NCBI RefSeq assembly: GCF_034676705.1
Contig: NZ_JAUCBS010000005.1
Location: 248,001 to 312,000 of the forward strand
Source of the DNA: Gemmobacter sp.
GTDB taxonomy: Bacteria; Pseudomonadota; Alphaproteobacteria; Rhodobacterales; Rhodobacteraceae
DNA length: 64,000 nucleotides
Direction of reading: 5' to 3'
In this document: positions 51,504 through 59,811 of the stretch, piece by piece
Layout of the letters: each line of letters begins with the position of its first letter
Position numbering within the stretch: position 1 is the first letter of the stretch
Made by a program: the position numbers and the translations under genes
The notes under the pieces: model-generated
Databases searched by the model: none
Seen by the model: the letters and a program-made list of their open reading frames with translations, nothing else
Told to the model about the DNA's origin: nothing

Positions 51504-52691
51504 ATGGTGCGGCAGCGGGCGGAACAGCAGCGCACGGCGGTAACGCGGGGCAAGATCGTGGATGGCGCCATCGGCGTGCTGGCCCGGCAGGGCATTGCCG
51601 GCCTGACCCACCGGGCCGTTGCCCAAGGGGCGGGCGTCAGCCTGGCCGCCACCACCTATCATTTCGCGACCAAGGCCGACATCCTGGAGGCCGCCTCGCA
51701 GCGGTTGCTGGATGGCTATCTGGCCGCCTTTGACCGGCTGGAGGCGCGGATCGGGGCAGGGGGGGAAACCGCGCTGGTCACGCCGGAGGATCTGGTGGTC
51801 CGGGTTGCCGGCAATGCGCTGGGGCGGGAACGCATACGCTCGCTGGCGTGGTGCGAGATCATCCTGCATTGCGCGCGCGATCCGGCCGGGAGGGCGGTGG
51901 CGCAGGGGTGGTATCAGGCGCTGGATGGTATCTGGGCCCGCATCGGCGCGCGGCTGGATCCGGCGGCAGGGCCGGACGATGCGCGGCAGGCCATCGACCT
52001 GGTGGTCGGGCTGACGTTCCTGCTGCATCCGCTGGCGCTGGCGCCCGAGGTGGCGGCGGCCATCCTGTCAGGCGCGCGCGATCCGGCCGGTGATCTGGCC
52101 GCGCTGGCCGGCGACATGCCGGCACCGGCCGCCAGTGCCGCCGGGCAACAGGTGATTGCGGCCACCATCGCCGTGCTGATCGACGATGGCGCGGCCGGAG
52201 TGACCTTTCGCAGCGTTGCCGAACGGGCGGGGCTGTCGCGCAGCGGGCCGGCGCATCACTTCGCCTCGGTCGCGCGGCTGGTCGAGGTGGCGCAGCTGAC
52301 CCTGTTCCAGAACGCCAAGGCCCGCTACCGCGCCGCGCTGGCGGGCAGCACGGCGGGCCCGCTGGCGGCAGGTCCGCTGCTGGATCTGACCGCCGCCGTT
52401 TTTGTGCGCGAGGCGCTGGAGCATGCGCGGGAAAACACCGGGCATTATTCCGCCTGGGTCAGCGCGGCCCAGACGCCAGCCCTGCGCCCGGTCGTTGCGG
52501 CGGCAGAGCTGGACCAGCACCGGGCCTGGTGCCGGCGGCTGGCACCGCTGGGCGCAGGGCCTGCCACCGCGCTGCGGTTTCAGGCGCTGTTCGTGGGCAT
52601 GCTGATCCGGGCGCTGGCGGCGGGGGCTGATCCCGGCCTGCTGGCCCGGGTGCGCCCCGCCTTTGCCCGCTGTCTTGGGTCGCCGGACTGA
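51504..52691 (+). CDS. Transcriptional regulator with two TetR-type DNA-binding domains
   Basis: A protein of 396 residues, about twice the length of a normal TetR regulator. The first helix-turn-helix lies at residues 17-64 (IAGLTHRAVAQGAGVSLAAT then TYHFATKADI). A second is at 216-262 (AAGVTFRSVAERAGLSRSGP then AHHFASVARLVE). Each is followed by its own helical ligand-type domain, so it looks like an in-line duplication or fusion of two TetR proteins. The start is uncertain: ATGs at 51447 and 51504 are in frame, and the later one fits the usual distance to the first helix. Of the 258 bp upstream, nothing besides promoters is recognisable. Target genes are unknown; the divergent MaoC gene is a candidate. 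Confidence 0.78.
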   Translation: MVRQRAEQQRTAVTRGKIVDGAIGVLARQGIAGLTHRAVAQGAGVSLAATTYHFATKADILEAASQRLLDGYLAAFDRLEARIGAGGETALVTPEDLVVRVAGNALGRERIRSLAWCEIILHCARDPAGRAVAQGWYQALDGIWARIGARLDPAAGPDDARQAIDLVVGLTFLLHPLALAPEVAAAILSGARDPAGDLAALAGDMPAPAASAAGQQVIAATIAVLIDDGAAGVTFRSVAERAGLSRSGPAHHFASVARLVEVAQLTLFQNAKARYRAALAGSTAGPLAAGPLLDLTAAVFVREALEHARENTGHYSAWVSAAQTPALRPVVAAAELDQHRAWCRRLAPLGAGPATALRFQALFVGMLIRALAAGADPGLLARVRPAFARCLGSPD

Positions 52692-52694
52692 TCG

Positions 52695-54176
52695 TCAGGC
52701 GAACTTGGCCCGCAGATAGGCCAGATAGGGTTCGGGATCGGCCGGATCGGCGCCGATGCCGGCCATGATCTCGGCCCGGCTGCGGCTGCGGCCATGGCGC
52801 CAGACCAGATCGGCCAGCGCCGCGCGCAACGGCGCCGTGTCGCCCTGGGCCAGCGCCGGGCCGACCTGCGGCCGCAGATGCGCCATCAGCTGTGCGGCAG
52901 TGATGTTGCCGATGGTATAGGTCGGGAACGAGCCCATGTAGCCATGCGACCAATGCACATCCTGAAGGCAGCCCATGCCGTCATCCGGCACGGTCACGCC
53001 CAGATCGCCCGCCATGGCGGCGTTCCACGCCTCGGGCAGGTCGGCCACGGGCAATGAGCCGTCCAGCAGCGCCATTTCCATCCGCACCCGCAGCATGATG
53101 TGGAAGTCATAGGTCAGTTCGTCCGCCTCGATGCGGATCAGGCCGGGGCTGGTGCGGTTGACGGCGGCGGCGAATTCCTCGGCCGTCACATCGGCCAGCT
53201 GATCGGGGAAATGCGCCCGCAGCCGGCCGAAATGCGCCTGCCAGAACGCAGGCGAGCGGCCGACATGGTTTTCCAGCAACCGCGACTGGCTTTCATGCAT
53301 GCCAAAGCTGGTGCCGCCCACGGCATACAATCCCGGCAGGTCGGTGGCATGGGCGGTGCGGGTCAGGGCCCGGTCGATCCCCTGTTCATAGAGCGCGTGG
53401 CCGGTTTCGTGGATGGTGCCGAAGATGGCCATCGGCAGATAGCCTTCGTTCCAGCGCGAGGTGATGCGCACATCGTTGCGGGTTAAGCTGACCTCGAACG
53501 GATGCACGGTGGTATCCAGCCGGCCGCGCCCGTAGTCATACCCCAGCACCCCGGCGATTTCGGCGCAGAATGCCTGTTGTGCGGCCTTGGGATAGTGGCG
53601 GAACAGGAAATCCGACCGCGGCGCAGGCCGGGCCATGGCGGCGGCCAGGATGGGGCGCAACCCGTTGCGCAGCCTGTCGAACAGCCGGGTCAGCGAGGCG
53701 GCGGTTTCCCCGGGTTCGAACACGGCGACCAGCGGGTCGTAGGGGTGGTCGGCATACCCCAGCGCCTCGGCGGTGCGGCGGGCGATGGCCACGCAGCGTT
53801 CCAGATGGGGTTGGAACAGGGCGAAATCGGCGGTCCGCCGCGCCTCGGCCCAGGCGGCGGCGGCAAGGGTGGAATTTTCCGCCTGTTCCTGCAACAGCGC
53901 ATCGGACAGCCGGGCGTGATGGTCGCGCGCCGCCAGCACATCGCGCGCGGCGCGGGTTTGCAACGGATCGGTCCCGGCCGCCACGGTTTCGGCCGCGCGG
54001 GCCAGAGCGGGGTCCAGGATCATGGCCCGGGCCAGCCCCTTCAGGGTGGCAATCTGCTGGCCGCGCGTGGCGGCACCGCCGGCAGGCATCATCACGCGGG
54101 CATCCCATTGCAGGGCGTTGACCGCGCACAGCACATCGTTGATGCGCGCCACGCGGGCGGTGAAATCGGTCGTCAT
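52695..54176 (-). CDS. Metallocarboxypeptidase, family M32 (carboxypeptidase Taq type)
   Basis: A 493-residue cytoplasmic M32 peptidase. The zinc-binding HETGH lies at residues 256-260, with the third ligand Glu295 in FGMHESQSRLLEN. It also has IRIEADELTYDFHI and the HWSHGYMGSFPTYTIGN segment. It removes C-terminal residues from peptides. It is the last gene of the dipeptide ABC transporter operon, and its ATG at 54176 overlaps the ATPase stop (ATGA), so imported peptides are probably hydrolysed by it. Confidence 0.92.
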   Translation of the reverse strand: MTTDFTARVARINDVLCAVNALQWDARVMMPAGGAATRGQQIATLKGLARAMILDPALARAAETVAAGTDPLQTRAARDVLAARDHHARLSDALLQEQAENSTLAAAAWAEARRTADFALFQPHLERCVAIARRTAEALGYADHPYDPLVAVFEPGETAASLTRLFDRLRNGLRPILAAAMARPAPRSDFLFRHYPKAAQQAFCAEIAGVLGYDYGRGRLDTTVHPFEVSLTRNDVRITSRWNEGYLPMAIFGTIHETGHALYEQGIDRALTRTAHATDLPGLYAVGGTSFGMHESQSRLLENHVGRSPAFWQAHFGRLRAHFPDQLADVTAEEFAAAVNRTSPGLIRIEADELTYDFHIMLRVRMEMALLDGSLPVADLPEAWNAAMAGDLGVTVPDDGMGCLQDVHWSHGYMGSFPTYTIGNITAAQLMAHLRPQVGPALAQGDTAPLRAALADLVWRHGRSRSRAEIMAGIGADPADPEPYLAYLRAKFA

Positions 54177-55189
54177 GCAGCCTCGCTTGCGGCGCCGGTG
54201 CCGCCATCGTGCAGGTGGCAGGCCACGCTGCGCGCGGGGCCGGTGGTGGACAGGCGCGGCACCTCGGTGCGGCACCGTGGCCCGGCAAGCGGGCAGCGCG
54301 GATGAAAGGCGCAGCCCCGCGGCGGGTTCAGGGGTGAGGGGATTTCGCCCTGGATCGGGTGGAAGTTCCCCTTGCCCGCCCCCAGCCGGGGGACCGATGC
54401 GAACAGCGCGCGGGTATAGGGATGCTGCGGATCCTCATACAGCGCCCGCGCCGGCGCCAGTTCCACCACCCGCCCCAGATACATGATCGCCACGCGGTCG
54501 CAGACATGGCGCACCACGGACAGGTCATGGCTGATGAACAGCGCGGTCAGGCCAAGTTCGCTGCGCAAGTCCATGAACAGGTTGAGGATCTGTGCCTGGA
54601 TCGACACATCCAGCGAGGCGACCGCCTCGTCCAGAACCAGCAGGTCGGGCTTCATCGCCAGCGCGCGGGCAATGGCGATGCGCTGGCGCTGGCCGCCGGA
54701 AAACTGGTGCGGCAGACGGTCGGCATAGGCGGGTTCCAGCCCCACCTTGGACAGCAGGGCCGCCACCTCGGCCCGGACTTGCCCGGTGGGGATGATGCCG
54801 TGGTGCCGGGGCCCTTCGCCGATGGTTTCGCCCACCGTCATGCGCGGGTTCAGGCTGGCGTAGGGATCCTGATGGATCATCTGCACCCGCGTCGTCAGCT
54901 TGCGCACCGCGCCATCGGCGCCGGTGGCCACCGGCGCGCCATCCAGCGTGACCGCCCCTTGGGTCGGTGCATAGATGCCCGACACGATGCGCCCCAGCGT
55001 GGACTTGCCGCAACCGCTTTCGCCGACAATGCCCAGCACCTCGCCCTGCGCGACCGCCAGCGACACATCGGAGACTGCATGCACGGTGCGCGTGCTGTCG
55101 CGGCCCATCAGCCGTTCCACCCCGCGCACCACCGCGCCGGGGCGGCGGGTGAAGCGTTTGAAGACGTGATCGACGCTCAGCAGGGTCAT
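54173..55189 (-). CDS. Dipeptide/oligopeptide ABC transporter ATP-binding protein (DppF/OppF-like)
   Basis: A 338-residue ATPase with GESGCGKSTL (Walker A), QMIHQDPYASLNPRM (Q-loop), FSGGQRQRIAIARAL (signature), LLVLDEAVASLDVS (Walker B) and ISHDLSVVRH. A C-terminal oligopeptide-transporter zinc/iron-type motif, GCAFHPRCPLAGPRC, is also present. Walker B ends DEA where most relatives read DEP or DES. Overlaps of four bases on both sides couple it to the OppD-like and M32 genes. Confidence 0.9.
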   Translation of the reverse strand: MTLLSVDHVFKRFTRRPGAVVRGVERLMGRDSTRTVHAVSDVSLAVAQGEVLGIVGESGCGKSTLGRIVSGIYAPTQGAVTLDGAPVATGADGAVRKLTTRVQMIHQDPYASLNPRMTVGETIGEGPRHHGIIPTGQVRAEVAALLSKVGLEPAYADRLPHQFSGGQRQRIAIARALAMKPDLLVLDEAVASLDVSIQAQILNLFMDLRSELGLTALFISHDLSVVRHVCDRVAIMYLGRVVELAPARALYEDPQHPYTRALFASVPRLGAGKGNFHPIQGEIPSPLNPPRGCAFHPRCPLAGPRCRTEVPRLSTTGPARSVACHLHDGGTGAASEAA

Positions 55190-56154
55190 GCCGCGTCCTC
55201 CAGCGGATGATGGCACAGCACGACGCGATCCCCCAATGCCACGCGGGGCGGCGGTGCCTCGCAGGCTGCGGTCGCGGCGAAGCAGCGGGGGCGGAACGGG
55301 CAGCCCGCCGGCAGGTTCGCCAGTTGCGGCGTGGCGCCGGGGATCTGCGGCAGCCGCTGTCCCGGTTCGTGCAGGCCGGGGACCGACCCGATCAGGCCTT
55401 TGGTATAGGGGTGGCGGGGTGCGGCAATGATGCGGTCGGTCGGGCCGCTTTCCACGATCCGGCCGGCATACATCACGCAAACTTCGTCCGCCAGGGACGA
55501 CACCACCGCCAGATCGTGCGAGACCCAGACAAAGGCCGTGCCGGTTTCATCCGCCAGCCGGCGCACCTCGGCCAGGATCTGACCCTGGATCGACACGTCC
55601 AGCGCCGTGGTGGGTTCATCGGCGATGATCACCGATGGCTTGTGCAGCAGCGCGGTGGCAATCGCCACCCGCTGGCGCATGCCGCCCGAAAGCTGGTGGG
55701 GATAGGCCTCCAGACGTTCACGCGCGGCAGGGATGCCCACCGTTTCCAGCGCCGCCTGCGCGCGGTCCAGCGCGGCGCGCTTGCTCATGGGATCATGCAC
55801 CCGCACGGCCATGGCCATCTGGTCGCCCACTTTCAGCACCGGGTTCAGGGTCATCATCGGATCCTGGAACACCATGGCCACATCGCGGCCGCGCATCTTG
55901 CGCCGGTCCTCGGGCGGCAGCTTGCGCATGTCGCGCCCGCCCACCAGAACCTCGCCGCCGGAAACCTCTCCGGGCGCGTCGATCAGGCCCATGATGGAAA
56001 AGCCGGTGACCGATTTTCCCGACCCGCTTTCGCCTACCAGCCCCATGATACGGCCTGGTGCCACGGAAAAGCTGACATCGTTCACCGCCGTCACCCATCC
56101 TTTGCGGGTTTCGAACCGGGTGGTCAGGCCGCGGATTTCCAGTGCCTGGGTCAT
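55186..56154 (-). CDS. Dipeptide/oligopeptide ABC transporter ATP-binding protein (DppD/OppD-like)
   Basis: A 322-residue ATPase with GESGSGKSVTGFSIMGLI (Walker A), VFQDPMMTLNPV (Q-loop), LSGGMRQRVAIATALL (signature), VIIADEPTTALDVS (Walker B) and VSHDLAVV. The C-terminal LPAGCPFRPRCFAA is the oligopeptide_HPY region. It works with the OppF-like ATPase to drive peptide uptake. The start ATG at 56154 overlaps the OppC stop. Confidence 0.91.
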   Translation of the reverse strand: MTQALEIRGLTTRFETRKGWVTAVNDVSFSVAPGRIMGLVGESGSGKSVTGFSIMGLIDAPGEVSGGEVLVGGRDMRKLPPEDRRKMRGRDVAMVFQDPMMTLNPVLKVGDQMAMAVRVHDPMSKRAALDRAQAALETVGIPAARERLEAYPHQLSGGMRQRVAIATALLHKPSVIIADEPTTALDVSIQGQILAEVRRLADETGTAFVWVSHDLAVVSSLADEVCVMYAGRIVESGPTDRIIAAPRHPYTKGLIGSVPGLHEPGQRLPQIPGATPQLANLPAGCPFRPRCFAATAACEAPPPRVALGDRVVLCHHPLEDAA

Positions 56155-57056
56155 CGGCGGTTCCTTGGGTCCAGCACGCTGCGGACCTGATCGCCCACAA
56201 GGTTGATGGCGACGACGGTGATCATCAGCGCAAGCCCCGGAAAGATCGACAGCCAGTAGCGGTCGGTATGGATATACTTGAATCCGTTGGAAATCAGCGA
56301 TCCCAGCGACGGTTCGGTCAGCGGCAGGCCCACGCCCAGAAAGGACAGCGTCGCTTCCAGCGCGATGGCGCTGGCGACCTGAACCGTCGCCACCACGATC
56401 AGCGGCGGCAGCACGTTGGGCAGCAGGTGACGGAACAGGATCCGGCGGGTCGGCAGCGGGGTGGACCGCGCGGCCTCGATATAATCCTTGCCGCGTTCCA
56501 CGGTGGCGGCGCCATGGGTGGTGCGCGCGAAATAGGCGTATTGCGCCACCACCAGCGCCAGGATGATCTGCATCACCCCCTGACCCAGCATGGCCACCAG
56601 CACCAGCGCCAGCAGGATCGCCGGCATCGACAGCTGGATATCCACGATGCGCATCAGCAGCGCCTCGACCCGGCCGCCGGAATAGGCGGCGATCAGGCCC
56701 ACGCAGATCCCCGTCATCAGGGCCAGCCCACCCGAGGCAACGCCGATCACAAAACTGGTGCGCAAGCCGTAAAGGATGGCCGACAGCATGTCGCGCCCGG
56801 CATTGTCGGTGCCCAGCACATGGGCATAGCCGCCCGACCCTTCGGTGCCGGGGCGCAGGAAGGCATCCATCCAGTCCAGCGCCGCCATGTCATAGGGATC
56901 TTGCGGGGTGACTAGCGGGGCGCCGAACGACAGCGCCAGCAGCGCCAGGATGACGACCAGCGCGACGACCGCCACGGGCGACCGGCGGTAATCCTGCCAG
57001 AATTCGCGCAGCTTCTGCCCGCGCGACGGGGTGGCGGTGTCCAGCGCGGCGGCCAT
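56151..57056 (-). CDS. Dipeptide/oligopeptide ABC transporter permease (DppC/OppC-like)
   Basis: A 301-residue permease. The N-terminal OppC_N segment is FWQDYRRSPVAVVALVVILALL. The segment LGTDNAGRDMLSAILYGLRTS is typical of the family, here given as LGTDNAGRDMLSAIL. The EAA loop is YIEAARSTPLPTRRILFRHL. The ATG at 57056 overlaps the OppB-like stop (TGATG). About six membrane segments. Confidence 0.91.
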   Translation of the reverse strand: MAAALDTATPSRGQKLREFWQDYRRSPVAVVALVVILALLALSFGAPLVTPQDPYDMAALDWMDAFLRPGTEGSGGYAHVLGTDNAGRDMLSAILYGLRTSFVIGVASGGLALMTGICVGLIAAYSGGRVEALLMRIVDIQLSMPAILLALVLVAMLGQGVMQIILALVVAQYAYFARTTHGAATVERGKDYIEAARSTPLPTRRILFRHLLPNVLPPLIVVATVQVASAIALEATLSFLGVGLPLTEPSLGSLISNGFKYIHTDRYWLSIFPGLALMITVVAINLVGDQVRSVLDPRNRR

Positions 57057-58030
57057 CACGCGCCTCCTTTCAGGCGGACGCGGGGGTCCAGCCGTGCATA
57101 GATCAGATCCACGACAAGGTTGATGATGACGAACAGCGTGACGACCATCACCAGGTAGGCCACCATCACCGGCCGATCCAGTTGCAGGATGGAATCGATG
57201 ATCAGCTTGCCGACGCCGGGCCAGTTGAACACGCTTTCGGTGACCACGGCAAAGGCCAGCGTGGACCCGAGTTCCAGCCCGAACACGGTGACAATGGGGA
57301 TCATGATGTTGCGCAGGACATGGCTGGTCACGATCTGGCGGTCGGGCAGCCCCTGGGCGCGGGCGAACTTGACGTAATCGGTGCGCATCGCCTCGACCAT
57401 GCCGGCGCGGGCCAGGCGGATCATCAGCCCCATCTTGAACAGCGACAGGTTCAGCGCCGGCAGGATGACATGCGACCAGCCGTTTGCGGTGGCAAGCGAG
57501 GTGGGAATGCCGAAGATCGTCCCCACCTCTCCGCGCCCGCCCGATGGCAGCCAGCCCAGATGCACCGCGAATCCCATGATCAGCAGCATGCCTATCCAGA
57601 AGGTCGGCACCGAAAAGCCCAGCACCGACAGCGCCATGATCAGCTTGGCGCTGGTGCCCTCGGGGCGGTAGCCGGCCCAGATGCCGGCCGGAATGCCCAC
57701 CAGCCCCGCGATGCTGACCGAGACCAGCACCAGATCGAGCGTCGCCGGCAGGCGCGAAAAGATCAGCCCGACGACCGGCACGTTGTAGATCATCGAGGTG
57801 CCCAGATCGCCGCGGGCAACGTTTTGCAGGAACAGGAAATATTGCTGCCACAGCGGCAGGTCCAGACCATAGCGGCGGATCAGCTCGTCGCGCATCTGCT
57901 GGGTGGCGGCGGGGTCGATCATCACGTCGATCGGATTGCCGATGGCAAACACGCCGACAAAGACGATGATCGACATGGCGAAGATCACCACCACGGCTTG
58001 CGCGATGCGTTGTGCGAGATAGCCGAGCAT
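57056..58030 (-). CDS. Dipeptide/oligopeptide ABC transporter permease (DppB/OppB-like)
   Basis: A 324-residue permease. The first helix is AVVVIFAMSIIVFVGVFAIG, followed by DELIRRYGLDLPLWQQYF, typical of OppB. The EAA loop is YVKFARAQGLPDRQIVTSHV. It pairs with the OppC-like permease. It lies downstream of the binding-protein gene with a hairpin (58057-58079) in between. Confidence 0.91.
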   Translation of the reverse strand: MLGYLAQRIAQAVVVIFAMSIIVFVGVFAIGNPIDVMIDPAATQQMRDELIRRYGLDLPLWQQYFLFLQNVARGDLGTSMIYNVPVVGLIFSRLPATLDLVLVSVSIAGLVGIPAGIWAGYRPEGTSAKLIMALSVLGFSVPTFWIGMLLIMGFAVHLGWLPSGGRGEVGTIFGIPTSLATANGWSHVILPALNLSLFKMGLMIRLARAGMVEAMRTDYVKFARAQGLPDRQIVTSHVLRNIMIPIVTVFGLELGSTLAFAVVTESVFNWPGVGKLIIDSILQLDRPVMVAYLVMVVTLFVIINLVVDLIYARLDPRVRLKGGA

Positions 58031-58056
58031 TGGGGCCCTTGCGTGTCTGGCGAAAG

Positions 58057-58079
58057 GGGGGCGGCGCGGGGCCGCCCCC
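58057..58079 (-). terminator. Hairpin between the peptide-binding protein and permease genes
   Basis: GGGGGCGGC (58057-58065) and GCCGCCCCC (58071-58079) form a 9-bp stem with a five-base loop, just past the binding-protein stop at 58089. It likely sets a higher level of the binding protein. Confidence 0.55.
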
Positions 58080-58088
58080 GATGCGGTG

Positions 58089-59660
58089 TTACTTGGCCGG
58101 GGTGATGGCGTAGGCGCGGGTTTCCTGATCCACCCGGGGGGTGAATTTCAGCGCGCCGGCCTTGGCCGCCCAGACGGTTTGCAGGATGACCGTGGGGATC
58201 AGCGCGCGGTCTTCCATGGCGATGAACGAGCCCTGTTCATACAGCTTGCGGCGTTCGTCATTGTTCAGCGTCGCGGCGCCCTTGGCGAACACGGCGTCGA
58301 ATTCCGGGTTGGAATAGCCGGTGCGGTTGAAGTTGCCGAACCCCTTGTCCTTGTCGCGGGTATGCACCAGCGCGCCATAGGTATAGGCGGCTTCGCCCGT
58401 CAGCGTGCCCCAGGCCGACATGGAAACCGAAAATTCCTCGCGCGCGGCGGCGGGGAAATAGACGGTGCCGTTCAGCGCCTGGGCGTTCACCTTCAGCCCG
58501 GCGCGCGACCACATCTGGGCCAGCGCCTCGCACACCACCGCATCGCCCGGGACGCGGTTGTTGGTGCAGGTAAAGTCGAACTCGAACCCCTTGGGATAGC
58601 CGGCTTCGGCCAGCAGCGCCTTGGCCTTGGCCAGATCATAGTCACGCTTGGGCAGTTCGGTGGAATAGCCGAAGAACCCTGCGGGCATCAGCTGGTTGGC
58701 GGGCGTGCCCAGCCCTTCCAGCACCACGTTCACCAGAACGTCGCGGTTGATCGCATAATCCAGCGCCTGCCGGACGCGCAGATCCTTGAAGGGGTTGGCG
58801 TCGATTTCCTTGCCGTCGACCTTCACCTTTTGCGGCAGCACGTCCTTGACCACCGGCTGCACGTTCAGGATGTAGACGGAATCGCCGATGAAGGTATCCA
58901 GCGACTTGTCGTTCTTGAACCCCACATAATCCGAGGCCGGGACATAGTTGATCATGTCCACCTGGCCCGACCGCAGCGCCGCCACGCGGGCCGCGTCATC
59001 GGCGATTTCCTTGCGGGTGACGTTCTTCCAATGCGGTTTTTCGCCCCAGTAGTCGTCGTTGCGCACCAGAACCAGATCGCCCTTGGGCTGCCAGGACACG
59101 AACTTGTAGGGCCCGGTCCCGATGGCCTTTTCGCCTGAGTTGAACTGTTCGTTGCGCGCCTCCATCCCGGTGTTGGCCGAGACGACGAACAGGCGGGTGA
59201 AATCGTTGGGCAACGAGGGCGCGATGCCCTTGGTCTTGATGCGCAGGGTCAGGTCATCGACCACTTCGACCGAGTCGACATATTTGGTATACAGCGTCAT
59301 CGGCATCGGGCCGGTCACCACCGGGATGCGTTCGATGGAGAACTTCACGTCATTCGCCGTCAGGGGCGAGCCGTCGTGGAACTTCACGCCATCGCGCAGC
59401 TTGAATTCCCAGGTGGTCTCGTCAACCGGGGTCCAGCTGAGCGCAAGGCCGGGTTGCAGTTGCAGCGTCTCGTCCACCTCGACCAGGGTGTCGAAGATGT
59501 GGCGCAGGGTTTCGGCCTGGCTGCCCAGCGTCGACCAGTGCGGGTCGATCGAATCGGGGCCGGCGCGGACGCCGATGGCCAGATCCTGGGCGAAAGCCGC
59601 CGGGGCCGCGACCAGCAGCGCAAGGGCTGCAACGGCGCTTTTCATGGCGCGAGCGTTCAT
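58089..59660 (-). CDS. ABC transporter substrate-binding protein, family 5 (DppA/OppA-like)
   Basis: A 523-residue periplasmic peptide-binding protein. The signal peptide ends APAAFA-Q (cleavage after about residue 24). It has the SBP_bac_5 pattern LAIGVRAGPDSIDPHWSTLG, WEFKLRDGVKFHDGSPLTANDV (as overlapping motifs FKLRDGVKFHDG and LTANDVKFS) and the late LMPAGFFGYS region. ATG 59660 is preceded by AAGGAGGT, a very strong ribosome site. It is the first gene of the peptide-uptake operon down to 52695, and is divergent from a GntR-type gene. Confidence 0.91.
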   Translation of the reverse strand: MNARAMKSAVAALALLVAAPAAFAQDLAIGVRAGPDSIDPHWSTLGSQAETLRHIFDTLVEVDETLQLQPGLALSWTPVDETTWEFKLRDGVKFHDGSPLTANDVKFSIERIPVVTGPMPMTLYTKYVDSVEVVDDLTLRIKTKGIAPSLPNDFTRLFVVSANTGMEARNEQFNSGEKAIGTGPYKFVSWQPKGDLVLVRNDDYWGEKPHWKNVTRKEIADDAARVAALRSGQVDMINYVPASDYVGFKNDKSLDTFIGDSVYILNVQPVVKDVLPQKVKVDGKEIDANPFKDLRVRQALDYAINRDVLVNVVLEGLGTPANQLMPAGFFGYSTELPKRDYDLAKAKALLAEAGYPKGFEFDFTCTNNRVPGDAVVCEALAQMWSRAGLKVNAQALNGTVYFPAAAREEFSVSMSAWGTLTGEAAYTYGALVHTRDKDKGFGNFNRTGYSNPEFDAVFAKGAATLNNDERRKLYEQGSFIAMEDRALIPTVILQTVWAAKAGALKFTPRVDQETRAYAITPAK

Positions 59661-59680
59661 CGTGTAACCTCCTTGTGTGA

Positions 59681-59794
59681 CAGTTTTGAGAAACACTAGG
59701 CGGCAGTTTTCCGAATCGTCAAGCGCCAAGGCAATTTTGTGGCGAATGATGTTCGAAAACTGCCCATTAATTGCACTTGCCTGAGGTAGTGTTT
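59681..59794. promoter_or_regulatory. Complex inverted repeats in the peptide-transporter/GntR divergent promoter
   Basis: CAGTTTT occurs at 59681 and 59704 and in reverse (AAAACTG) at 59756-59762. AAACACTA (59691-59698) is mirrored by TAGTGTTT (59787-59794). GGCAGTTTTCCGAA (59702-59715) is mirrored with one base deleted by TTCGAAAACTGCC (59752-59764). Such nested symmetry suggests a two-site operator for the adjacent GntR-type protein. Confidence 0.5.
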
Positions 59795-59811
59795 TTCAAC
59801 ATGGTAACACC

